Positions 21,501-30,026 of a DNA stretch of 64,000 nt are shown here, in pieces (positions within the stretch are counted from its first letter, which is position 1; every line of letters begins with the position of its first letter). Below the pieces are notes generated by a model that worked only from the letters and a program-made list of their open reading frames with translations, made no database searches and was not told where the DNA came from. The stretch comes from Zoogloeaceae bacterium (lineage in GTDB: Bacteria > Pseudomonadota > Gammaproteobacteria > Burkholderiales > Rhodocyclaceae), in the NCBI GenBank assembly GCA_016791005.1, contig JAEUNY010000057.1, positions 53,551 to 117,550 of the forward strand, read 5' to 3'. The translations under genes were made by a program, and so were the position numbers.

Positions 21501-22502
21501 AGCCAAACCGGCCACCGGCTTGGCGCCCCGCCCAGTGGCCCCCTCGTCGCGAATCTCGCCCCCCGAACCGGTGGACGCGCCAGGGAAAGGCGAAATGGCG
21601 GTGGGGTGATTGTGGGTCTCGACCTTGGCGAGGATGTGGGTGGATTCAGGGCGGAATCCCCACTCGCCGTCAGCGTCGGGATAGAAGCGCTCCACCGTGG
21701 CACCCTCGATCACCGAGGCGTTGTCGGAGTAGGCCACCACCGTCCCCTGGGGGTGGGCCGCGTGGGTCTCCTTGATCATGCCGAAAAGGCTCTTGCCCAT
21801 CGGCCGGGCATCGATCACCCAGTCGGCATTGAAGATCTTGTGCCGGCAGTGTTCGGAATTGGCCTGGGCAAACATCATCAACTCCACGTCGGTGGGGTTG
21901 CGCCCCATGCGGGTGAAGTTGTCCACCAGATAGTCGATCTCATCCTCGGACAGGGCCAGGCCCAGTTCACCGTTCGCAGCCACCAGCGCCGCCCGGCCGC
22001 CTCCGAGCAAATCGACGCTGGCGAGGGGCTGGGGCGCGTAGTGGCGAAAGAGGCCCGCCGCCTCGTCCAGCTCTGCCAGCACCGATTCGGTCATGCGGTC
22101 GTGAAGCAGGGGCAGCAGGGCCTGCCGCCGCGCCTCGTCCAGGCCGCCCTTGATGTCCACCCGATAGGCCAGGCCGCGCTCGATGCGCAGGATCTGCTCG
22201 AAGCCGCACTGGCGGGCGATGTCGGTCGCCTTGGACGACCAGGGCGAAATGGTCCCCAGGCGCGGCGTCACAAGGACCAGGGTCCCCGCTGGGGGCTCGG
22301 CGCTTGCCGGATGGGCGCCCAGGAGGTCCGCCAGCCGATCGGCCTCCACCCGCGAAAGCGGCTCCGCGAGATCCACGAAATACCAATGCTCGGCGGCCAG
22401 CCCCTTCAGCTTGGGCAGCACTGCGCCCACCCGCTGGGTCAGTCGGGCGAGACGATTCGGGGAAAGGGCCGCGCCACCGCGCAGCTTGAAAAATTCGGAC
22501 AT
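18570..22502 (-). CDS. purL: Phosphoribosylformylglycinamidine synthase, single-chain large type
   Basis: 1310 aa, the length of proteobacterial single-chain PurL. Fourth step of purine synthesis (FGAR to FGAM). In order: an N-terminal PurS-like domain, a linker, duplicated AIR-synthase-type ATPase domains ([31 protein letters not shown]), and a C-terminal class I glutaminase. The glutaminase has the nucleophile in GVCNGCQMM, then SHGEGRA and MPHPERTHR. It is convergent with the hybrid kinase gene, 7 nt away. Confidence 0.98.
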   Translation of the reverse strand: MSEFFKLRGGAALSPNRLARLTQRVGAVLPKLKGLAAEHWYFVDLAEPLSRVEADRLADLLGAHPASAEPPAGTLVLVTPRLGTISPWSSKATDIARQCGFEQILRIERGLAYRVDIKGGLDEARRQALLPLLHDRMTESVLAELDEAAGLFRHYAPQPLASVDLLGGGRAALVAANGELGLALSEDEIDYLVDNFTRMGRNPTDVELMMFAQANSEHCRHKIFNADWVIDARPMGKSLFGMIKETHAAHPQGTVVAYSDNASVIEGATVERFYPDADGEWGFRPESTHILAKVETHNHPTAISPFPGASTGSGGEIRDEGATGRGAKPVAGLAGFSVSNLEIPEFIQPWERPYGKPGRIASALEIMIDGPLGAAAFNNEFGRPNLAGYFRTFQQEVMGEVRGYHKPIMIAGGVGLIQAEQALKVAFPPGTLLIQLGGPGMLIGLGGGAASSMATGTNTADLDFASVQRGNPEIQRRCQEVIDACWQLGAANPILSIHDVGAGGLSNAFPELADSAGLGAAFELREVHIEEPGMSPREIWSNESQERYVLAVGPEGLATFRAFCERERCPFAVVGEATADGHLTVSDRHFDNKPVDMEMQVLLGKPPKMTRNVSRRARHLPPFDTTDLDLADACRRVLRMPSVASKSFLITIGDRSVGGLTARDQMVGPWQIPVADVAVTAMSFQGHRGQAYALGEKTPLACVDAPASGRMAVGEAVTNLAAADVAELGQVKLSANWMAAAGHRGEDAQLFDTVEAVSAFCQSAGLSIPVGKDSLSMRTAWREGGQDKQVVAPLSLIVTAFAPVQDIRRTLTPQLQQIEGVETELVLIDLGHNLNRLGGSALAQAYGTVGEVAPDVAPADLAAFFSLIQQFRREGLLLAYHDRGDGGLFATLCEMAFASRCGLSVLLDTVCYDVFMNDVDGLEKKPDTLKGRFRDRIFAGLFSEELGAVIQIRRQDRARITEPLRRAGLAYHFVGEPNDRDEIRFWRNAKLQFGARRDELLQIWSETSHQIARLRDDPACADEEFASLAAAADPGLTVTLNFDPGQDIAAPFIATGVRPPIAILREQGVNSQSEMAAAFTRAGFAAVDVHMSDLQAGRVSLADFKGLAACGGFSYGDVLGAGQGWAKSILFNPRLREAFETFFDRGDTFALGVCNGCQMMAHLAPIIPGAEAWPTFQRNRSEQFEARFVMAEVLESPSLFFAGMAGSRMPIVVSHGEGRAVFATSAATGEVIAAVRFVDHHGRPAETYPLNPNGSAGGLTGVTTADGRFTILMPHPERTHRTTQMSWAPAGLGEDAPWMRMFRNARRWVG

Positions 22503-22776
22503 GGCGGAATTCAGGCGAAAGGCTCGAGGAGGACAGAGAAACCCGGAGGCGGAACCGGAGCGGTCCGCCGGCGCGGGAGAAGGCCCGGATTATACCTGAG
22601 ACACCCCACGGCCCCGGCCACGACGGACCGCCGGCCGGGGACGTCGCGGGGCGCTTGGGCTAGAATCAGGCACCTTTCATGTTCAGGCCGCCCATGCCCG
22701 ACCCCCGCCGGCTCTCGATCTCCCGCCGGGCCGCACCCGCCCTGCCTCGGCGGCGCGCGCCCGGAGGCCAGGATCG

Positions 22777-23715
22777 GTGAAACGCATCCTCGCCGTCGCC
22801 TTCAGCCTGGCCCTCCTGGCCTGGCTGGCCCACGACGCCCGCTGGCAGGGACTGGAGGCCGGCCTTGCGCGGCTCTCCCCGCAGGTCGTGGGGCTCGCCT
22901 TCCTGGGTTTTTTGGCGAGCTATGCCCTGCGCGCCCTGCGCATCCACGACGAATTCCGCCACGAGGTGGGGTGCCGTTATCCCACCTGCCTGCGGATCGT
23001 ACTGGTGCATAACGCCCTGGTGAATGTGATGCCCTTTCGCAGCGGCGAGGCGGCCTTTCCGCTGCTCATGCGTCAGACCTTTGGCACCCCCCTCACCCGG
23101 GGCATCGCCTCGCTCTTCTGGCTTCGGTTGCAGGACGCCTTCGTGGTGCTGGCCCTCGCGGTCCTCGTCTGGCCGGCTTTGCCCCTCGCCCTGCGGGGGC
23201 TGGGTCTCGCGGGCGTCCTCGGACTTGCCTGGTACCTGCCCCGCTGGGCCCGCCAGCCCCACGACTGGCTCGACGGCGAAGGATGGCTTTCCCGCCTGGG
23301 CAAGGTGAGGGATGCCTTTGCCCACAGCGCCCGGCACGCCCGCTTGGGCTGGTTATGGACCCTGGCCAACTGGTCGGTCAAACTCCTCGCCCAGGCCGGC
23401 TTGCTGGCCGCGCTCCTGCCTAGCGACCTCGCGGCGGGCGCCGCCGGAGCCCTGGGGGCAGAACTGGCCGCCATCCTCCCGGTGCAGGGGGTTGCCGGAT
23501 TCGGCACCTACGAGGCCGGCGCCGCCGCCGCCCTCCTGCCCACCGGCGTGCCCCTCTCGGAAGGGCTGCAGGCGGCCTTAGTGCTGCACCTTTTCGTGAT
23601 CACCAGCGCCCTTTCCGCGGGCGCGGTCGCCTGGCTGGCCGGCATGTTCAGCCGGCCTAACGACGGGGAAACCCCGGCCCCCCAACCCCACTCATCGACA
23701 AAAACAAGTTCATGA
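22777..23715 (+). CDS. Flippase-like (UPF0104/AglD-type) integral membrane protein
   Basis: 312 aa with about 7-8 hydrophobic segments. It belongs to the lysylphosphatidylglycerol-synthase transmembrane region family, with YALRALRIHDEFRHE, VNVMPFRSGE and the C-terminal LPVQGVAGFGTYEAG loop. Members are proposed to move or modify lipid-linked sugars. GTG start with GGAGG (22763-22767) upstream. Its stop overlaps the next gene by 4 nt, so it heads a four-gene operon of membrane glycosylation genes. Confidence 0.82.
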   Translation: MKRILAVAFSLALLAWLAHDARWQGLEAGLARLSPQVVGLAFLGFLASYALRALRIHDEFRHEVGCRYPTCLRIVLVHNALVNVMPFRSGEAAFPLLMRQTFGTPLTRGIASLFWLRLQDAFVVLALAVLVWPALPLALRGLGLAGVLGLAWYLPRWARQPHDWLDGEGWLSRLGKVRDAFAHSARHARLGWLWTLANWSVKLLAQAGLLAALLPSDLAAGAAGALGAELAAILPVQGVAGFGTYEAGAAAALLPTGVPLSEGLQAALVLHLFVITSALSAGAVAWLAGMFSRPNDGETPAPQPHSSTKTSS

Positions 23716-24758
23716 CCTCATCGCCCCTGCCTCCCGCCGAACCTCAGATTCCGGCGGGCCTCCCCAAGCACCGTTTGTCGGTGGTGGTCCCCATGTACAA
23801 CGAAGCCGACAACGTGGAGCCCCTGCTGGAGCGGATCCACCTTGCCCTGAACCCCTACCCCTGGCCCTGGGAAGTGGTCCTGGTGGACGACGGCAGCTCG
23901 GACGCCACGCCGGCGGAGCTTCAACGCTGCGCCCGCGCCTATGGACCCCACGTGCGGGTGGTGAACCTGGTTCGCAATTTCAAGCAGACCGCCGCCATGC
24001 AGGCCGGCCTCGACGCCGCTCGGGGCGAGGTGATCGTGACCATGGACGGGGACCTCCAGAACGACCCGATCGACATTCCGCGGATGGTGAATCGCCTGCT
24101 CACGGAAGACCTGGACCTGGTGGCGGGCTGGCGGAAGAACCGCCAGGACGGGCTCCTCCTGCGCAAGATCCCCTCCCGCATTGCCAACCGCCTCATCGCG
24201 CGGATGACCGGCGTCCAGTTGCGCGACTATGGCTGCAGCCTCAAGGTCTTCCGCGCCAGCACCATCAAGAACGTCAAGCTCTACGGCGAGATGCACCGCT
24301 TCATCCCCGCCTGGCTGGCAACCGTGACGACGCCCCGGCGCATCGCCCAGGAAGTGGTGACCCACCACGCCCGGATGTTCGGCCAGTCCAAGTACGGCAT
24401 TTCCCGCACCTTCCGGGTCGTCCTGGATCTGCTTTTCGTTTATTTCTTCATGCGGTTCCGCACCCGGCCGGGCCATTTCTTCGGCGGCATCGGCATCGCC
24501 CTAGGGGCCCTTGGGATGGCCATCCTGACCTATCTTGTCGGCGTGAAGCTGTTTCTCGGGGAGTCCATCGGCACCCGGCCTCTGCTCTTTGGTGGCTTCT
24601 TCCTGGTGATCGCCGGGGTGCAGATGGTCACCTCCGGCGTATTGGCCGAATTGCTGGCGCGGGTGCTCTTCGAGTCGGGCGCCTCCCAGGCCTACCTGGC
24701 CCGCCCCACCGCGCCCCTGGGGGACGACGACGGCTGGCATCGGTCCGACGCCCCATGA
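23712..24758 (+). CDS. Family 2 glycosyltransferase, polyprenyl-phosphate sugar transferase type (DPM1/ArnC-like)
   Basis: 348 aa. The GT-A catalytic domain has VVVPMYNEADNVEPLLERI, LVDDGSSDAT and the metal/nucleotide motif MDGDLQNDP. Two C-terminal transmembrane helices follow (about 250-275 and 285-310), as in ArnC, GtrB and DPM1-like enzymes that load a sugar on undecaprenyl phosphate. It overlaps both neighbours by 4 nt (ATGA). The likely role is to make the lipid-linked donor for the GT39 enzymes downstream. Confidence 0.88.
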   Translation: MTSSPLPPAEPQIPAGLPKHRLSVVVPMYNEADNVEPLLERIHLALNPYPWPWEVVLVDDGSSDATPAELQRCARAYGPHVRVVNLVRNFKQTAAMQAGLDAARGEVIVTMDGDLQNDPIDIPRMVNRLLTEDLDLVAGWRKNRQDGLLLRKIPSRIANRLIARMTGVQLRDYGCSLKVFRASTIKNVKLYGEMHRFIPAWLATVTTPRRIAQEVVTHHARMFGQSKYGISRTFRVVLDLLFVYFFMRFRTRPGHFFGGIGIALGALGMAILTYLVGVKLFLGESIGTRPLLFGGFFLVIAGVQMVTSGVLAELLARVLFESGASQAYLARPTAPLGDDDGWHRSDAP

Positions 24759-26311
24759 ATGCCCCCCGCGAGGCGAAGGCCTCATCCCTTGCAGCGCTGA
24801 TCTTCCTGCTGCCGCTGCTGGCCTTCTTCACCCGCCTCGGCGGCGCGCCCCTCTTCGATGTCGATGAGGGCGCCTTCTCGGAAGCGACCCGGGAGATGTT
24901 CGAGCGCCAGGATTTCCTGTTCACCTACCTGAACGGGGCGCCCCGCTTCGACAAACCGATCCTGGTGTATTGGCTGCAGGCCGCCGGGGTCCTGGTGTTC
25001 GGACCGACCGAATGGGCCTTCCGCGCCCCCTCGGCCCTGTGCGCCACCATCTGGGCCTACGCCACCTGGCATTTCGCCCGCCAGCGCTTCGGGCGCGATA
25101 CGGCCCTGGTTGCCCTCGCGGTCGTTTCGACCTCCTTTGGGCCCTTTATCATCGGTCGGGCGGCCACCGCCGACGCCCTGCTCAACATGCTGCTCGCCCT
25201 CACCCTCTTCGACGCCTGGCGCCACCTGGAGTCGCACCGGCGGGCGCCGCTCTTGCGCAGCTACATCTGGATGGGATTGGGCCTGCTCGCCAAAGGCCCC
25301 ATCGCCCTCATCGTCCCGGCCGGCGTGACCTTCGTCTATTGCGCCAGCCGGATGGCGTGGCGCCCCTGGCTGCGGGCGGTGTTCGACCCTTTGGGCTGGG
25401 CCATCCTCCTCGCCATCGCGGTGCCCTGGTATCTCCACGCCCTCGCGGTGCACGGGCAGGACTTCATCGACGGCTTCTTCCTCCGCCACAACGTGCAGCG
25501 TTTCACCGCCACCCTGGAGGGCCATGCGGGCAGCGCCTTCTACTACGTGGGCGTCCTGCCCCTGCTGCTCCTGCCCTGGATCGGCCCCCTGTTGGCCAGC
25601 CTGGGCCAGGTGCGGGCCGATGCGGCCACCGGCGTGCGCCGATTTCTCTGGCTCTGGGCGGCCTTCGTAGTGGTGTTCTTCTCCGCCTCAGGGACCAAGC
25701 TACCCCATTACGCCCTCTACGGCGCGACCCCGTTGTTCCTGCTGATCGCCAGCCACCGGAGCGAGCTTCGCCGGGCCTGGCTGCATCTCCTGGCGCCGAC
25801 CCTCCTCCTGGCCGCCCTGCCCTGGCTCCCCCTGGTCTGCGAGGCCCTGGCCCAAAGCAACGCGGGCGACGCCTTCTACCGCGCCCAGCTCGGCCGTGCC
25901 CTGGAGGCCGCCGGCCCCCTCTATTACTTGGTCACCGGCGGCGCCCTGGCCCTGTGGATCGGGGTCGTCATTACCTGGAAGCGGATCCCGATCTGGTCGC
26001 GGCTCGCCGTGGCCGGCACCCTCCAGGTCGCGGCCCTGACGCTGGCGGTGACCCCATTCCTCGGCGACGTCCTCCAGGGCCCGGTGCGCACCGCGGGATT
26101 GATGGCGCGAGAACTGGGCGGCCCGGCCGTGACCTGGCGCTTCACCACCGCGCCGAGCTTCAGCGTCTACCGCCAGGCCGTCACGCCGAGCCGTGCCCCG
26201 GAGCCCGGCGAACTCGCCCTGGTCCGCACCGACCGGATGCCGGAAGCGGGAGTGGAGGTGCTTTACCGTGCCGGTGGCGTCGCCCTCGTCCGCAAGCAGG
26301 AAGCGCCCTGA
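24755..26311 (+). CDS. Family 39 (ArnT/PMT-like) membrane glycosyltransferase
   Basis: 518 aa, about 12 hydrophobic segments. The first periplasmic loop has FDVDEGAFSEATREM, with the acidic pair used by GT-C enzymes, then NGAPRFDKPILVYWLQ. That pattern is typical of ArnT and related enzymes that move a sugar from polyprenyl phosphate to lipid A or another periplasmic acceptor. Overlaps the GT2 gene by 4 nt. The arnA, arnB and arnD genes are absent here, so aminoarabinose is not implied. Confidence 0.85.
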   Translation: MNAPREAKASSLAALIFLLPLLAFFTRLGGAPLFDVDEGAFSEATREMFERQDFLFTYLNGAPRFDKPILVYWLQAAGVLVFGPTEWAFRAPSALCATIWAYATWHFARQRFGRDTALVALAVVSTSFGPFIIGRAATADALLNMLLALTLFDAWRHLESHRRAPLLRSYIWMGLGLLAKGPIALIVPAGVTFVYCASRMAWRPWLRAVFDPLGWAILLAIAVPWYLHALAVHGQDFIDGFFLRHNVQRFTATLEGHAGSAFYYVGVLPLLLLPWIGPLLASLGQVRADAATGVRRFLWLWAAFVVVFFSASGTKLPHYALYGATPLFLLIASHRSELRRAWLHLLAPTLLLAALPWLPLVCEALAQSNAGDAFYRAQLGRALEAAGPLYYLVTGGALALWIGVVITWKRIPIWSRLAVAGTLQVAALTLAVTPFLGDVLQGPVRTAGLMARELGGPAVTWRFTTAPSFSVYRQAVTPSRAPEPGELALVRTDRMPEAGVEVLYRAGGVALVRKQEAP

Positions 26312-26312
26312 A

Positions 26313-27761
26313 ATGCCATCCCGTCCGGTCCTCGCCCTCTTCGTCCTGGCCGGTCTTCTGACCCTCTACCGGGTCGGGGTGATCCTGCACCTGGGCATCG
26401 ACCCCTATGTGGATGAAGCCTACTACTGGGGTTGGGCCCAGCAGCCGGATTTCGGCTACTACTCAAAGCCCCCGCTGGTCGCCTGGCTGATCGCCGCCTC
26501 CACCGCGGCCTTCGGCAAAAACCTGATCGCCCTCAAGCTACCGTCGCTCCTCCTCTATCCCGCCACGGCGCTGATGCTTCAGCATCTGGGGAGCAAGTTG
26601 TTCGCTCCCCAGGTCGGCTGGTGGACCGGGGTCGCCTTCCTCACCCTGCCCCTCGTTTCCGCCCTCGGGCTGTTCGTCTCCACCGATGCCCTGCTGCTTT
26701 TCTTCTGGACCGCGGGCCTGGCGGCGCTGTGGCGGGCGCTGGAGGATGGCCGCTGGTCGTCCTGGCTCCTGGTCGGGCTATGGGCCGGTCTCGGTCTGAT
26801 GTCTAAATACACCATGGCCGCGTTCATCGGCTCGGCTTTCCTGGTGATCCTGGCTCACCCCCAGGGCCGGCGGCAGATCCTTAGCCCACGACCGTGGATG
26901 GCCGTCGCCCTGGCGGTGCTGATCCTGGCGCCCAACCTGTGGTGGAACAGCCAGCACGACTTCCCCACCTTCCGCCACACGGCCGAGATCACCCGCCTCA
27001 ACGACCGCCACTGGAACCCGGGGGAACTCGGCGAATTCCTCGGCGCCCAGGTCCTTTCCATGGGTCCGCTCCTCGCCCTGGCCTTTCTCGCCGCATTGGC
27101 CACCCTGCCGCGCCGCCTGGGCGATCCGCGTTACCGAACGCTGGCCCTCATGACTTTGCCGCTCCTGATCCTCGTTTGCTACCAGGCCGCGACCGGGCGG
27201 GCCAACGGCAACTGGGCGGCGCCGATTTACATTGGCGGGCTGCTTCTGACCGTGGCCCACCTGGCGGACAAGCGTCATTGGCGCTTCCTCGCCCTGGCCG
27301 TGGCGCTGAACGGGATTCTCATGGTGGGCGCTTATCATTGGCCGGACCTGGCACGCCTGGCCGGGAAGGATTTCACCGGCCGCAATGATCCCTACAAGCG
27401 GGCCCGGGGCTGGCAGGCCTTCGCCGAGGCCGTCGCACCAGCCCTGCGGGACACCCCGGGGGCCGTCCTCGTCGCCGACGATCGCGACATCCTGGCCCAG
27501 GTTGCCTACGCCCTGAACGTCAAGGATCTGGCCAGCTGGAACCCGGGCCACGCTGTGATGGACCACTACCAGCTCACCACCCGGCTGGAAGATTTCCCTG
27601 GCCGCCCCTTCGTGTATGTGTCCCGCCAGCCCCTTGACGCCCGGGTTCTGGGCAGCTTCGAGCGGGCCACGCCCCTCGGGGAGGTGGACGTGGCGGTTCA
27701 TCGCGACTTCCACCGCCGCGCCTACCTCTACCGCCTGGAAGGGTTCAAGGGCTATCCCTAG
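26313..27761 (+). CDS. Second family 39 membrane glycosyltransferase
   Basis: 482 aa polytopic GT-C protein. Loop 1 contains DPYVDEAYYWGWAQQPDFGY and SKPPLVAWLIA, the DEAYY...KPP form of the ArnT/PMT family. The ATG at 26313 is one nt after the previous stop; the longer open frame from 26193 lies inside the first GT39 gene and is not used. Paralogous in type, though not close in sequence, to the preceding gene. Two acceptors or two successive transfers are possible. Confidence 0.85.
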   Translation: MPSRPVLALFVLAGLLTLYRVGVILHLGIDPYVDEAYYWGWAQQPDFGYYSKPPLVAWLIAASTAAFGKNLIALKLPSLLLYPATALMLQHLGSKLFAPQVGWWTGVAFLTLPLVSALGLFVSTDALLLFFWTAGLAALWRALEDGRWSSWLLVGLWAGLGLMSKYTMAAFIGSAFLVILAHPQGRRQILSPRPWMAVALAVLILAPNLWWNSQHDFPTFRHTAEITRLNDRHWNPGELGEFLGAQVLSMGPLLALAFLAALATLPRRLGDPRYRTLALMTLPLLILVCYQAATGRANGNWAAPIYIGGLLLTVAHLADKRHWRFLALAVALNGILMVGAYHWPDLARLAGKDFTGRNDPYKRARGWQAFAEAVAPALRDTPGAVLVADDRDILAQVAYALNVKDLASWNPGHAVMDHYQLTTRLEDFPGRPFVYVSRQPLDARVLGSFERATPLGEVDVAVHRDFHRRAYLYRLEGFKGYP

Positions 27762-27776
27762 CCGCCCCGGGCGGGC

Positions 27777-28346
27777 TCAAGCCGCCGGGAGGGCCACGGC
27801 GGCACCCAGGCCCTTGACCGCGCATAGGCGCTGGGTCATCGCCGGTCGCGGGCGGGCGACCTCTCCCTGCTCGAAGGCAACGACAGTCCACGCGCCGCGG
27901 ACCAGCTCCAATAGCTCCCCGGGACGGAGGAGGAAATCCGGGTTGCTCGGCTTCCCGAAGCGTTCGTTGCCGACCATGAAGGTCTCATAAATCAGCACCC
28001 CCCCGGGCTTGACCAGGGCCAGCAGGCTGGATAGGCGCGGACGGTAGAGATAGTGGGTGACCACCACCGCGTCGAACTGGCGGCCGGCATAGGGCCAGAC
28101 CCCCGCTTCGAGGTCCGCCATCTGGCCGCTCAATTGGGGCACCCCGGCCAGCCCGGCGATCGCCGCGGCGTCCCGATCCACGGCCTCGACGTGAAATCCC
28201 CGCAGGGCCAACCACCGGGCGTGGCGTCCACCCCCGCAGGCATAGTCCAGCACTTCGCCTCCCGCGCGCAGCAGCGGCGCGAAACGGGTTACCCAGGGGG
28301 AAGGCGGCGCCAGTGCGCCGTGGCCAAAGTCCATTCTGCCCGTCAT
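27777..28346 (-). CDS. Class I SAM-dependent methyltransferase (TehB-like)
   Basis: 189 aa Rossmann-fold methyltransferase. Motif I is LDYACGGGRHARWLALRG, followed by VEAVDRDAAAI. VVTHYLYRPRL and GGVLIYETFMVGNERFGKP then match the TehB-like/YeaZ-neighbour small methyltransferases. Substrate unknown. Convergent with the glycosyltransferase operon; 34 nt downstream of the SSADH gene start side on the same strand. Confidence 0.82.
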   Translation of the reverse strand: MTGRMDFGHGALAPPSPWVTRFAPLLRAGGEVLDYACGGGRHARWLALRGFHVEAVDRDAAAIAGLAGVPQLSGQMADLEAGVWPYAGRQFDAVVVTHYLYRPRLSSLLALVKPGGVLIYETFMVGNERFGKPSNPDFLLRPGELLELVRGAWTVVAFEQGEVARPRPAMTQRLCAVKGLGAAVALPAA

Positions 28347-28380
28347 GTGGCCAAGGTCACCGGCCTTGCCGAGCCAGCAC

Positions 28381-29844
28381 TCAGCGATCGATGCCAGCGA
28401 GGCACAGGTACTTCATCTCCAGATACTCATCAATCCCGTAGCGGGAGCCTTCCCGACCATTGCCCGACTGCTTGATCCCGCCAAAAGGAGCCAGCTCATT
28501 GGACATGGTGCCGGTGTTGATGCCCACCATGCCGTATTCCAGGGCTTCGGCGACGCGGAAGATCCGCCCGACATCCCGGGAGAAGAAATACGCCGCAAGC
28601 CCGAACTCGGTGTCGTTGGCCATCCGGATCGCCTCCTCCTCGCTGTCGAAGGCGAAGAGGGGTGCCACCGGCCCGAAGGTTTCCTCCCGGGCCACGGCCA
28701 TCTCCGGCGTGACGTCGGCGAGCACCGTCGGCTCGAAGAAGGTGCCCCCGAGGGGGTGACGGCGGCCGCCCGCCAGGATCCGGGCACCCTTGCCCACCGC
28801 GTCCGCAATATGGCGCTCAACTTTCTCGACCGCCTGGGCGTCGATGAGAGGGCCCTGGTTCACGCCCGGCTCGAGGCCCGCGCCCACCCTGAGCTCCGCC
28901 ACCGCGGCGGCTAGCTTCTCGGCGAAGCGATCGTAGACGCCCCGCTGGACGAGCAGCCGGTTGGCGCACACACAGGTCTGGCCGGTGTTGCGGTACTTCG
29001 ACGCCATCGCCCCTTCCACCGCGGCGTCCAGGTCGGCGTCGTCGAAGACGATGAAAGGGGCATTGCCCCCCAGTTCAAGGGACAGTTTCTTGATCGTGGG
29101 CGCGCACTGGGCCATGAGCAGCCGGCCAACTTCCGTGGACCCGGTAAAGGACAGCTTGCGCACCACGGGGTTGGCGGTGAGCTCCCCCCCGATGGCCACG
29201 GGGTCCCCCGTCACCACGTTGATCACCCCGGCGGGGAAACCCGCCCGAACCGCCAACGCGGCCAGGGCCAGGGCCGTGAAGGGCGTCTGCTCCGCCGGTT
29301 TCACCACCACCGTGCACCCGGCGGCGAGGGCCGGCGCCACCTTGCGGGTGATCATCGCCGCCGGAAAGTTCCACGGCGTGATGGCCGCGCAAACCCCCAC
29401 CGGCTGGCGGATCACCATCAGCCGGCGATCATGCCCGTTGGTCGGGATGGTGTCCCCATAGACCCGCCTGCCTTCCTCGGCAAACCATTCGACGAAGGAG
29501 GCCGCATAACTCACCTCCCCCCGGGCCTCGGCCAGGGGTTTGCCCTGCTCCCGGGTCATGAGGGTGGCCAGATCCTCGGCGTGGGCGAGCATCAGGTCAT
29601 ACCAGCGGCGGAGAATCACCGACCGCTCCTTGGCGAGCAGGCCCCGCCAGGCGGGCAAGGCGGCCTCGGCCGCTTGAATGGCCTGGCGCGTCGCGGCGGC
29701 ACCGAGATCCGGCACCCGGCCAAGCACTTCACCGCTGGCGGGGTCGACGACCGGGAAAACCTTGCCGCTCTCCGCGGTCAGCCATTGGCCGGCGATGAAG
29801 GCCGCCTCCTTGAAAAGGCTTGGGTCTTTGAGGGTTGCTTGCAT
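28381..29844 (-). CDS. gabD: Succinate-semialdehyde dehydrogenase (NAD(P)+)
   Basis: 487 aa aldehyde dehydrogenase. Oxidises succinate semialdehyde to succinate, as in GABA catabolism. Seen: ITPWNFPAAMITRK, VVKPAEQTPFTALALA, SFTGSTEVGR, the catalytic glutamate in LELGGNAPFIVFDDADLD, and the catalytic cysteine in NTGQTCVCANRLLVQ. The GabD-type C-terminus GIKQSGNGREGSRYGIDEY is present. MQATLKDPSLF at 29844 is chosen as start; the frame runs open further upstream without homology. Confidence 0.93.
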   Translation of the reverse strand: MQATLKDPSLFKEAAFIAGQWLTAESGKVFPVVDPASGEVLGRVPDLGAAATRQAIQAAEAALPAWRGLLAKERSVILRRWYDLMLAHAEDLATLMTREQGKPLAEARGEVSYAASFVEWFAEEGRRVYGDTIPTNGHDRRLMVIRQPVGVCAAITPWNFPAAMITRKVAPALAAGCTVVVKPAEQTPFTALALAALAVRAGFPAGVINVVTGDPVAIGGELTANPVVRKLSFTGSTEVGRLLMAQCAPTIKKLSLELGGNAPFIVFDDADLDAAVEGAMASKYRNTGQTCVCANRLLVQRGVYDRFAEKLAAAVAELRVGAGLEPGVNQGPLIDAQAVEKVERHIADAVGKGARILAGGRRHPLGGTFFEPTVLADVTPEMAVAREETFGPVAPLFAFDSEEEAIRMANDTEFGLAAYFFSRDVGRIFRVAEALEYGMVGINTGTMSNELAPFGGIKQSGNGREGSRYGIDEYLEMKYLCLAGIDR

Positions 29845-30026
29845 GTTCGTGATTCCGCTGTTGAGGGGCGAGCCCAACACCTTGGTGCCAGCCCATGGAC
29901 GACTTCGCATGTCCCGACGGGCGCTGAGGGCGCTGCCAAAAACAGGATTTTAGCGTTTTCAACAAACTTTCCGCCCGATCCCGTCAGTTCGGGGCGATAC
30001 CCCTGCTCACCGGCCGGCAAGACGTT

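Noticed and set aside
21288..23012. 574-codon plus-strand open frame antisense to purL
   Set aside because: High-GC shadow of purL. It has no homology and no ribosome-binding site, and it overlaps a firmly identified gene.
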